A stretch of DNA of 20,174 bases, taken from contig JAYSRU010000017.1 of the NCBI GenBank assembly GCA_043720875.1, positions 1 to 20,174 of the forward strand. Reading direction: 5' to 3'. Every line of letters begins with the position of its first letter. Positions within the stretch are counted from its first letter, which is position 1. The stretch is from JAYSRU01 sp043720875. Its GTDB lineage: Bacteria > Bacteroidota > Bacteroidia > Flavobacteriales_D > Crocinitomicaceae. Below, in pieces: positions 7,609 to 14,781 of the stretch. Under the pieces are notes generated by a model, which ran no database searches, was not told the DNA's origin, and was given only the letters and a program-made list of their open reading frames with translations. Position numbers and translations under genes: made by a program.

Positions 7609-10600
7609 ATGAATTCATTTGATCGTTTATTAGAGCAAATAGATGCTTTTATTAGAAAGTATTATAAGAACGAAATGTTGCGTGGAGCTCTTTTGTTTGT
7701 GGCAATATTTTTGGTCAGTTTTCTGTTAGTTACTTCTTTGGAATATTTTGGAAGATTTGGTTCAAGTTTTCGTGCTATTTTCTTTTTCACGTTTGTTGCT
7801 GTAAACCTATTTGTATTGATTCGGTTTATTGCTTTGCCTCTAGCAAGATTGTTTTCTATTGGTAAAAGAATTGACCGCTATCGTGGTGCTAAGCTTATCG
7901 GAGAATTGTTCCCTGAAGTTTCCGATCGTTTGTTAAATACGCTTCAGCTAAATGACAATGTGAATGAACAGGTTGGAAATATTGAGTTGTTAAGAGCTAG
8001 TGTTTCGCAACGATCCTCTTCATTAAGTGTTTTGCCATTTGTTAAAGCTATTGACTTAGGAACGAATAGAAAGCTCTTGAAATATATTTTACCAAGCCTT
8101 TTGGTGATTGTTATTCTGATGATTTATTTACCTGGATTATTATTTCAAGGCACAGAACGTGTAGTAAACTTTAATAAAGTGTTTGTTCCGCAGGCTCCTT
8201 TTTCTTTTAATTTGGTCAATACCAACTTGCGTTTAGAGGAAGGAGAAGATGCTATAATTGAAGTTCAATTGGTTGGCTCTTTGTTGCCAGATCAACTTTA
8301 TTTGGATGGGGATAAGGGACGGTTTTTGATGGTGAAAACTGGGAAAACAAGTTATACTTATGTTATTAAGAATATTGCGGTGAACACAAGGTTTTGGTTC
8401 AGTTCGAATGAATATAAAAGCAACGAACATTTGATCGTAGTAAATCCTAAAGCGAGTTTAGGAAAACTTTCAGCTACTGTTGTTTATCCTAAGTATCTAA
8501 TGAAGAAGACACATGTATTTAGCAACTGTAATGATATGTCTGTGCCAGAGGGCTCGCTAATTAATTTTGAAGCTAGGGTAAAAAATAGTCAAGGTCTTAT
8601 TGTTAGAATGAACGATACTGTTGTAATGTCTGGCAACAATGATATTTCGTTTAAGCGTAAATTTTTTAATAATACGGTGTTAAAGTTTTCGTGGGCCAAC
8701 GCTTATAATGCGAGAAAGGATAGCTCTTCTGTACTTTTGAATGTGGTAAGGGATGCTTTTCCCGTTGTGTTGGTGAATGAAACTTTGGATAGTTTAAAAT
8801 CGGGTTTGCGTTATTTTGAGGGCTCATGTAGTGATGATTATGGTTTATCCTCGTTAAATTTTGTCTACACGATTAATCGTAATGGACGTCAAATTAAGAG
8901 TGAAAAAATGAATGTTAAGCGTATTCAAGGATTGAACGAATCATTCAGATTTACGGTAGATTTTTTGCGCGAAGAGCTGCTGATTAATGACCGTATAGAA
9001 TACTATTTTGTGGTTGGGGATAATGATGGTGTGCACGGAAGTAAGTACGGCAAAAGTGAGGTTTGGTCTTATGAATTACCATCGTTGAAAGAATTAATTG
9101 ATCAAAAAGACACACAAAATGCCAACGCGAATAAGTCGTTGGAAGCTATGCTTAATAAAGTGAGTGATTTTAATAAGAAGGTTGATGCCTTGAAAAAGGA
9201 CGTTCGAAATTCTAAAAAGCAAGATTGGAATCAAATTAATCAAGTACAAGAATTGCAGTTAAAACAAGAACAGTTGCAACAAGACATGCAAAACATTCAA
9301 GAACAATTGCAAGAGCAAATGGAAGAAAAGGATAAGCTAAGTGAAACCGATCCTGAACTTCTAGAACAAATGAAAATGATTGAGGAGTTAATGAAAGAGG
9401 TGATGGACGATGAATTGAAAGACTTGTTGCAGAAGTTGGAGGAAATGATGAAAAATCAAGACAAAAATAATGTTCAAGAAAAGTTGGAAGATGTTGAGAA
9501 GTCGAGTGAAGACATGAAGAAACAATTGGATCGAACCATGGAAATGCTAAAAAAATTGCAGGTGAATGAAAAGATTGATGACATTGAAAAAACGCTAAAA
9601 GAATTAAGTAAAGAACAACTTGAATTGAAGGAGGAACAAGATAAAAACAAAGTATCTCCGGATGAATTAATCAAGAAAGAGGAGGTGTTGCAAGAAAAAT
9701 TCGAGGAGATTAAGAAAGAGTTGAATGAGTTAGATAGTCTTAATAAGGGGCTTGAGAAGCCAATGAATATGGATCTTCAAAAAGAATTGCAGGAGGAGAT
9801 TAGTAAGGCGATGGAAGATTCTAAAAAAGAGTCGAAGGAGGGTAAAAAAGCGAAGTCTAGCGAGGAACAAAAGAAGGCAAGTGAGAAAATGGATGAGCTG
9901 TCAAAATCCTTAGATGCTCAACAGAATGAAGATAATAAAGAGGAGAAAGAAGAAGATATAGACTCTTTGCGTTCAATTCTGGAGAATTTGATGACACTTT
10001 CTTTTGATGAAGAAAAACTGATTTATTCTTTTTCCCGTGTTGCGGATAATGATCCAATGTATAGAAAGTATGGGCGGAAACAAAGGTCTATTATTGATGA
10101 TACTAAAGTTGTGGAGGATAGTTTGCTGGCTTTGGCAAAAAGAGTTCCTAAGATAGCCACGTTCATCGATGATGAGTTGAAACAAGTAGGCGAAAACCTT
10201 GCCTTGGCCTTGGAGGATATTGACGAACATCGTAGACGAGAGCTTGGGCAACACCAACAGTTAACTATGACTTCTTATAATAACCTTGCGTTGTTATTGA
10301 ACGAGAGCTTGCAAAGTATGCAGGAAGAGATGAAGGGAATGATGAAAGGAAGTGGGTCATGTGATAAGCCGGGCGGTAAAGGCAAGGGTAAGCCAGGTAG
10401 TGGGCCTCCGATGAGTCCTGGCGACATGAAGCAAATGTTAAAGAAGCAATTGGAATCGATGGAAAAAGGTCCGAATCCAGGGGGTAAAAAGCCGGGTGCT
10501 GCTCCGGGTGTTGGGCCGAATGGTAAACCGGGTGAATCTGGTGTGCCTGGACTGGGTAACAAGGAAGTTGCTAAGATGGCTGCGCAGCAAACTGCGATGC

Positions 10601-10977
10601 GTCAACAACTGGAAAAGTTGCGTCAGGAAATGAATGAAGAAGGCAAGGGTAAAGGAAATCAACTGAATAAATTGATTGAAGAAATGGAGAAACAAGAAAG
10701 AGATTTGATTAATAAGCGCTTTTCTCCAGAAATGATTAAAAGACAAAAGGATATCTTAACGCGTTTGCTAGAGTCAGAGAAAGCTTTAATGGAACGTGGG
10801 TTTGAGGACAAGAGGGAGTCTAATGAAGGAAAATTTAAGCAAAACAGTAACCTTATTAGGTTTGATGAGTATACAAAACAGAAAACAAATCAAATCGAAA
10901 TATTAAGAGTTATAGATCCTAATTACAATAAGTATTATAAGGACAAAGCGAATGAATATTTCAATAGAATGAATTAG
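7609..10977 (+). CDS. Large membrane-anchored coiled-coil protein (DUF4175-like)
   Basis: The 1122-residue product has three predicted TM segments in its first part (about 23-44, 55-80, 153-177). A beta-rich, probably periplasmic part runs to about 490. A very long Glu/Lys/Gln-rich coiled coil follows at about 498-790 (runs such as LQQDMQNIQEQLQEQMEEKD). After it come a helical block (FDEEKLIYSFSRVADNDPMYRK, then DELKQVGENL), a Gly/Pro/Lys-rich linker (about 912-985) and a helical tail. This order, length and position before an RsbW-like ATPase and ybeY fit what I recall of the DUF4175 family of Bacteroidota. The function is not established; a structural or envelope-scaffold role is a guess. 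The next gene begins 5 bases downstream. The linker is collagen-like in composition but not a regular Gly-X-Y repeat. Confidence 0.8.
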   Translation: MNSFDRLLEQIDAFIRKYYKNEMLRGALLFVAIFLVSFLLVTSLEYFGRFGSSFRAIFFFTFVAVNLFVLIRFIALPLARLFSIGKRIDRYRGAKLIGELFPEVSDRLLNTLQLNDNVNEQVGNIELLRASVSQRSSSLSVLPFVKAIDLGTNRKLLKYILPSLLVIVILMIYLPGLLFQGTERVVNFNKVFVPQAPFSFNLVNTNLRLEEGEDAIIEVQLVGSLLPDQLYLDGDKGRFLMVKTGKTSYTYVIKNIAVNTRFWFSSNEYKSNEHLIVVNPKASLGKLSATVVYPKYLMKKTHVFSNCNDMSVPEGSLINFEARVKNSQGLIVRMNDTVVMSGNNDISFKRKFFNNTVLKFSWANAYNARKDSSSVLLNVVRDAFPVVLVNETLDSLKSGLRYFEGSCSDDYGLSSLNFVYTINRNGRQIKSEKMNVKRIQGLNESFRFTVDFLREELLINDRIEYYFVVGDNDGVHGSKYGKSEVWSYELPSLKELIDQKDTQNANANKSLEAMLNKVSDFNKKVDALKKDVRNSKKQDWNQINQVQELQLKQEQLQQDMQNIQEQLQEQMEEKDKLSETDPELLEQMKMIEELMKEVMDDELKDLLQKLEEMMKNQDKNNVQEKLEDVEKSSEDMKKQLDRTMEMLKKLQVNEKIDDIEKTLKELSKEQLELKEEQDKNKVSPDELIKKEEVLQEKFEEIKKELNELDSLNKGLEKPMNMDLQKELQEEISKAMEDSKKESKEGKKAKSSEEQKKASEKMDELSKSLDAQQNEDNKEEKEEDIDSLRSILENLMTLSFDEEKLIYSFSRVADNDPMYRKYGRKQRSIIDDTKVVEDSLLALAKRVPKIATFIDDELKQVGENLALALEDIDEHRRRELGQHQQLTMTSYNNLALLLNESLQSMQEEMKGMMKGSGSCDKPGGKGKGKPGSGPPMSPGDMKQMLKKQLESMEKGPNPGGKKPGAAPGVGPNGKPGESGVPGLGNKEVAKMAAQQTAMRQQLEKLRQEMNEEGKGKGNQLNKLIEEMEKQERDLINKRFSPEMIKRQKDILTRLLESEKALMERGFEDKRESNEGKFKQNSNLIRFDEYTKQKTNQIEILRVIDPNYNKYYKDKANEYFNRMN

Positions 10978-10982
10978 ACACC

Positions 10983-11399
10983 ATGAGAAAGGGATTTACT
11001 GAAATAGAACATTTGATTATTCAAAGCGATGCTAATGAATTGGTTAAAGTGGAGATGTTAATTGATAAGGTTTGTGCTGATTTATCGGTGGATGAAGATC
11101 GCTTCGGTAATGTTTTGATTGCAGTAACTGAGGCGGTTAATAATGCTATTTTTCACGGTAATTTGTCGCGAAAAGATTTGGTGGTGGATGTGTTTGTTTC
11201 GGATGGCCAAAATGAATTTTGTTTTGGTGTTGATGATAAGGGTGTTGGTTTTGACCACGTTAATTTACCTGATCCTACGTTGGAAGAAAATCTGGAAAAA
11301 GAATATGGTCGAGGCGTCTTTTTAATGCGCAATTTGGCTGATGAGGTTGAGTTTTCGGATAGCGGGTCTCGAGTAGAAATGTATTTTTCTAAGTCTTAA
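10983..11399 (+). CDS. RsbW/SpoIIAB-like ATP-binding protein (HATPase_c_2)
   Basis: The 138-residue product is a stand-alone GHKL ATPase domain of the anti-sigma/serine-threonine kinase type. The N box is EAVNNAIFHGN (E50, N54, H58), the G1 box DDKGVGFD (84-91) and the G2 box YGRGVFLM (108-115). In Firmicutes and actinobacteria such proteins bind a sigma factor or phosphorylate an STAS anti-anti-sigma protein. No STAS partner is encoded in this window, so the target is unknown. It is packed between the large coiled-coil gene (5-base gap) and ybeY (TAATG overlap), suggesting constitutive coexpression. The catalytic boxes look intact. Confidence 0.88.
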   Translation: MRKGFTEIEHLIIQSDANELVKVEMLIDKVCADLSVDEDRFGNVLIAVTEAVNNAIFHGNLSRKDLVVDVFVSDGQNEFCFGVDDKGVGFDHVNLPDPTLEENLEKEYGRGVFLMRNLADEVEFSDSGSRVEMYFSKS

Positions 11400-11809
11400 T
11401 GCTTACATTTTCTTGTGCTGATGTTGGCGCTCCTCGTATAGGTCAAAAGAATGTCAAACAATGGTTGACTAAGGTTGTGCTCGATGAGGGAAAGAGTCCT
11501 GTTAATGTTGGAATAGTTTTTTGTTCTGACGAATATTTATTGGATATCAATAATAAGTTTTTAAAACACGATTTTTATACAGACATCGTTACATTCGATT
11601 ACACTGAGGGTTTGAATGTTGTTGGCGAATTGTATGTTTCGTTGGACCGTGTTAAGGACAATTCAATCGTTTTAGGTGTTGAATACAAAAGAGAATTGCT
11701 TCGCGTGATGGTGCATGGTGTTTTGCATTTATGTGGGTATCACGACAAGACAGATACGGAGGTTACGGAAATGCGGTCTAAGGAAGATTATTACCTTTCT
11801 AGAATTTAG
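11399..11809 (+). CDS. ybeY: Endoribonuclease YbeY (16S rRNA 3'-end maturation)
   Basis: YbeY is a zinc-dependent single-strand RNase involved in 16S rRNA maturation and ribosome quality control. The 136-residue length is typical. Visible features are FLKHDFYTDIVTFDY (55-69), the VGELYVS strand and the metal motif HGVLHLCGYHDKTD (106-119), ending in RSKEDYYL. The classical motif is HGxLHLxGYDH with a third histidine ten residues after the first. Here that position is Asp116 and a histidine (115) sits one residue earlier. I recall Asp at this position in other Bacteroidota homologues. The ATG overlaps the ATPase stop (TAATG). The TAG stop codon shares two bases with the first parS palindrome. 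Confidence 0.92.
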   Translation: MLTFSCADVGAPRIGQKNVKQWLTKVVLDEGKSPVNVGIVFCSDEYLLDINNKFLKHDFYTDIVTFDYTEGLNVVGELYVSLDRVKDNSIVLGVEYKRELLRVMVHGVLHLCGYHDKTDTEVTEMRSKEDYYLSRI

Positions 11810-11823
11810 TTTCACGTGAAACA
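11808..11823. promoter_or_regulatory. parS-like ParB-binding site 1
   Basis: AGTTTCACGTGAAACA contains the 14-base perfect palindrome GTTTCACGTGAAAC and matches 15 of 16 bases of the classical bacterial parS consensus TGTTTCACGTGAAACA. It overlaps the ybeY stop codon. Together with the base before it, the 17-mer is identical to that at site 3. ParB would nucleate the chromosome-segregation complex here; no parA/parB gene lies in this window. Confidence 0.88.
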
Positions 11824-11848
11824 ACATGTGGCTAACCCTAATTAATTT

Positions 11849-11856
11849 TAATTTTG
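11849..11856 (+). promoter_or_regulatory. Candidate -7 box for mnmG, touching parS site 2
   Basis: TAATTTTG is an exact TAnnTTTG match and the same octamer as in the ispG promoter. It lies 27 bases before the chosen mnmG ATG and overlaps the first two bases of parS site 2. No TTG is found 17-23 bases upstream, so the assignment is tentative. Confidence 0.35.
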
Positions 11857-11870
11857 TTTCACGTGAAACG
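11855..11870. promoter_or_regulatory. parS-like ParB-binding site 2
   Basis: TGTTTCACGTGAAACG matches 15 of 16 bases of the parS consensus and has the same 14-base palindromic core as sites 1 and 3. It lies in the ybeY-mnmG gap, 47 bases from site 1 (start to start) and 13 bases before the mnmG ATG. If translated from the upstream TTG it would give the peptide FHVKR. Confidence 0.88.
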
Positions 11871-11883
11871 TGATAAACAGTAT

Positions 11884-13755
11884 ATGCTTTCTAAATATGA
11901 TGTAATTGTTGTTGGTGCTGGTCATGCAGGATGTGAAGCCGCGCATGCTGCTGGGAGATTGGGGTCTAGGGTTTTGTTGATTACCATGAACATGAACACA
12001 ATTGCGCAAATGAGTTGTAACCCTGCTATGGGTGGTGTAGCAAAAGGTCAAATTGTTCGAGAAATTGATGCATTGGGTGGTGGATCTGGTATTGTGTCAG
12101 ATTTGAGCGCCATTCAGTTTCGTATGTTGAATCTTTCAAAAGGTCCTGCTATGTGGAGCCCTAGAACTCAAAACGACAGAATGATGTTTGCTATGGAGTG
12201 GCGTTTAATGTTGGAAAGAAATGTGAATGTTGATTTTTGGCAAGACGACGTGGTGCAAGTGTTGGAGGAAAACGGAAAAGTTGTTGGTGTTAAAACCGCA
12301 ATTGGAATTAGTGTTTATGCTGAAGCTGTCGTTTTAACAAGTGGCACTTTCATGAACGGCTTAATTCATTTAGGTGAAAAACAGTTCGGTGGAGGCAGAA
12401 TGGGTGAAAAAGCCTCGTATGGTATTACGGAAAGCTTGATTGGTTTTGGTTTTGAAGCAGGAAGAATGAAAACTGGTACTCCACCGCGAGTAGATGGTAG
12501 AAGTTTGGATTACACTAAAATGGAAGTTCAGCCAGGGGATGAAGTGCCAAATAAGTTTAGTTATACTAACACTAAAGCTTTAACAACACAAAGACCTTGT
12601 CACATTACATATACGAGTAACGAAACACACGATTTGTTGCGCACTGGATTTGACCGCAGTCCGATGTTTAATGGTTCAATAAAGAGTCTTGGGCCTAGAT
12701 ATTGTCCAAGTATTGAAGATAAGATAAACCGTTTTGCAGATAAAGACCGTCATCAGATTTTTGTTGAACCGGAAGGATGGAATACTATTGAGATTTATGT
12801 GAATGGTTTCTCAACGAGTTTGCCTGAAGATGTTCAAATGCTTGCAATGAAATCTATTCCTGGTTTTGAAAACGCTAAAATGTTTAGGCCTGGGTATGCG
12901 ATTGAATATGATTACTTCCCTCCTACCCAATTGAAACTGACGCTTGAAACAAAACTAATTAAGGGATTGTTCTTTGCTGGACAAATTAATGGTACAACTG
13001 GTTATGAAGAAGCTGCGTGTCAAGGATTAATGGCAGGTATAAATGCGCATAATATGGTTGCAGGAAAGAATGATTTTATTCTTTCAAGAGCAGATGCATA
13101 TATTGGAGTGTTGATCGATGACTTGGTTACAAAAGGAACCGAGGAACCTTATCGTATGTTTACTTCCCGCGCTGAATATAGAATTTTGCTAAGACAAGAT
13201 AATGCAGATATAAGGCTTACACCTCTTGCACATAGCTTGGGCTTGATTAATGATGAGGCGTTGCGATTGGTCGAGGAAAAGATTAATGGGACGAACAAAT
13301 TGAAAAAAGCATTGTCAAAGACTGGCGTAGTTCCTGAAGTGGCGAATATCATGTTAGAAGAAAAAGATAGTGCGCCGATTACGCAACAAGTAAAATTGAG
13401 TTCGTTATTAATTAGACCACAAATTCATTTGGAAGATGTGTTGGGGATTAGTGAAGAAGTTAAGGTGTTGGCGGGGGAACTTTGTAATGTTCACCCAGAC
13501 ATATTGGTTCAAACGGAGATCCAAATGAAATATGAGGGCTATATCGTGAGAGAAGAAGAAATGGCTCAGAAAATGATTCGTATGGATGGAGTTAAAATTC
13601 CTATTGACATTGATTTCAATCAACTTAGTAACCTGAGTATTGAAGCAAAACAGAAGTTGACGCTGATTCAACCTCAAACTATAGGTCAGGCATCACGTGT
13701 CAGTGGTGTTTCGCCTTCAGATATATCAGTTTTATTAATTTATTTAGGGAGATAG
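11884..13755 (+). CDS. mnmG: tRNA uridine 5-carboxymethylaminomethyl modification enzyme MnmG (GidA)
   Basis: MnmG is the FAD- and NADH-binding subunit that, with MnmE, installs the 5-(carboxy)methylaminomethyl group on wobble U34 of several tRNAs. The product is 623 residues from this ATG. The FAD-binding loop is VGAGHAGCEAA (10-20). The GidA signatures CNPAMGGVAKGQIVREID, FAGQINGTTGYEEAACQG and YRMFTSRAEYRILLRQDNAD are all present. A longer frame opens at a TTG (11854), but its extra ten residues include FHVKR, which is simply parS site 2 read as protein, so ATG 11884 just before the first beta strand is preferred. Its TAG stop overlaps parS site 3. gidA/mnmG is often origin-proximal in bacteria, which fits the parS cluster. 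Confidence 0.95.
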   Translation: MLSKYDVIVVGAGHAGCEAAHAAGRLGSRVLLITMNMNTIAQMSCNPAMGGVAKGQIVREIDALGGGSGIVSDLSAIQFRMLNLSKGPAMWSPRTQNDRMMFAMEWRLMLERNVNVDFWQDDVVQVLEENGKVVGVKTAIGISVYAEAVVLTSGTFMNGLIHLGEKQFGGGRMGEKASYGITESLIGFGFEAGRMKTGTPPRVDGRSLDYTKMEVQPGDEVPNKFSYTNTKALTTQRPCHITYTSNETHDLLRTGFDRSPMFNGSIKSLGPRYCPSIEDKINRFADKDRHQIFVEPEGWNTIEIYVNGFSTSLPEDVQMLAMKSIPGFENAKMFRPGYAIEYDYFPPTQLKLTLETKLIKGLFFAGQINGTTGYEEAACQGLMAGINAHNMVAGKNDFILSRADAYIGVLIDDLVTKGTEEPYRMFTSRAEYRILLRQDNADIRLTPLAHSLGLINDEALRLVEEKINGTNKLKKALSKTGVVPEVANIMLEEKDSAPITQQVKLSSLLIRPQIHLEDVLGISEEVKVLAGELCNVHPDILVQTEIQMKYEGYIVREEEMAQKMIRMDGVKIPIDIDFNQLSNLSIEAKQKLTLIQPQTIGQASRVSGVSPSDISVLLIYLGR

Positions 13756-13769
13756 TTTCACGTGAAACA
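13754..13769. promoter_or_regulatory. parS-like ParB-binding site 3
   Basis: AGTTTCACGTGAAACA is identical to site 1 over 16 bases, and over 17 including the preceding T. It overlaps both the mnmG TAG stop and the GTG start of the methyltransferase gene, which is the GTG at the centre of the palindrome. Confidence 0.88.
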
Positions 13770-14646
13770 GGAAAACAAGATACAGACATGTCCATTATGT
13801 GACAGCGAGCATCAAGAAAAGTTTCTTGATGTAAAAGATAATATGATAACACAAGAAGATTTTACTATCGTTGCTTGTAAAGATTGTGGTTTTCGGTTTA
13901 CCAATCCAAGACCAAGTCAAGCAACAATTGGTTCATATTATCAAGATGAAAAGTATGTTTCACATTCGTCTACCAAAAAAGGTGTTGTCAATTGGCTATA
14001 CAACCAAGTGCGTAACGTTACCTTGAAACAAAAAGTGAAACTACTAACGGACAGGGTTGAAGGAAGAAGTCTTGTGGATGTTGGTGCTGGAACGGGTCAT
14101 TTTTTAGCCAAAGCACAACAATCAGGGTTTTCTGTTCAAGGATTTGAGCCAGATGCGATTGCACGTAAATTTGCGAAAGAACAAAATGGCTTAAATTTGA
14201 AGGACTTGTCGGACTTGGATAATGTTGATAATGCATCTGTGGATGCAATAACGATGTGGCATGTTGTTGAGCATTTGTATGAGTTGAAACCGGAGCTGTT
14301 GCGTATTGTTTCAAAATTGAAAACTTCTGGGGTTTTTATTATGGCTGTTCCAAACCTGGAATCCTATGATGCAAAAGTTTATGGTGCTGGTTGGGCGGCA
14401 TATGATGTGCCAAGACACTTGTCGCATTTTTCCAAAAAAGATGTTGATAAATTAGCAGAAGCGTTAAACATGAAATGTGTGGAAGTGCTTCCTATGAAAT
14501 TTGACGCTTATTATGTTTCTATGTTATCGGAACGGTACATGAAAGGGAGTTTAATAAAAGCCTTCATTAACGGCTGGAAAAGCAACTCGAAGTCTAATCT
14601 AGGTGGATATTCTAGTCAAATTTATGTTTTGCGCTTTAAAAACTAG
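13762..14646 (+). CDS. Class I SAM-dependent methyltransferase with N-terminal zinc ribbon
   Basis: The 294-residue product starts with a CxxC...CxxC zinc ribbon (C10, C13, C39, C42) leading into CGFRFTNPRP. A Rossmann methyltransferase domain follows, with SAM motif I VDVGAGTGHFL (105-115), an acidic residue in GFEPDA (127-132), and MWHVVEHL (165-172), of the Methyltransf_23 type. A substrate cannot be read from the sequence; relatives act on small molecules, sugars or quinone-like compounds. The GTG at 13762 is the only start that keeps the zinc ribbon, because the mnmG TAG stop is in the same frame three codons upstream. The gene therefore begins inside a parS palindrome. It is the last gene of the plus-strand operon and converges on ispG. 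Confidence 0.87.
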   Translation: MKQENKIQTCPLCDSEHQEKFLDVKDNMITQEDFTIVACKDCGFRFTNPRPSQATIGSYYQDEKYVSHSSTKKGVVNWLYNQVRNVTLKQKVKLLTDRVEGRSLVDVGAGTGHFLAKAQQSGFSVQGFEPDAIARKFAKEQNGLNLKDLSDLDNVDNASVDAITMWHVVEHLYELKPELLRIVSKLKTSGVFIMAVPNLESYDAKVYGAGWAAYDVPRHLSHFSKKDVDKLAEALNMKCVEVLPMKFDAYYVSMLSERYMKGSLIKAFINGWKSNSKSNLGGYSSQIYVLRFKN

Positions 14647-14781
14647 GTTTAAATGCGATTTAAGCGCGCTTATGTTTTAAAATGAAGGAGTTGTAGTGGG
14701 CGTTGGAGTTCGTTTATTAGAAACGACGTGTTTTTGAAGCTTTTTGTGTTTTGAGTTGAAATCCTTGTTTTTTTGTAATGT
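14647..14781. other. Convergent intergenic region with a short palindrome
   Basis: This 135-base gap separates the convergent methyltransferase and ispG genes. A perfect palindrome TAAGCGCGCTTA lies at 14661-14672, flanked by TTTAAA-like arms. I see no clean GC hairpin with a T-run, so termination here may be factor-dependent or use a weak structure. Confidence 0.35.

Noticed and set aside
10351..10560. Gly/Pro/Lys-rich stretch as a DNA tandem repeat or collagen-like domain
   Set aside because: Codons vary and the residues do not keep a Gly-X-Y period; it looks like a flexible linker.
8233..10746. Several minus-strand open frames of 65-102 codons opposite the coiled-coil gene
   Set aside because: Their residue content mirrors the complementary strand and no family motif or promoter is seen; they are shadows of the plus-strand gene.
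14661..14672. Palindrome TAAGCGCGCTTA as an intrinsic terminator for the mnmG operon
   Set aside because: A 12-base palindrome leaves no usable loop, and no T-run follows within a few bases on either strand.
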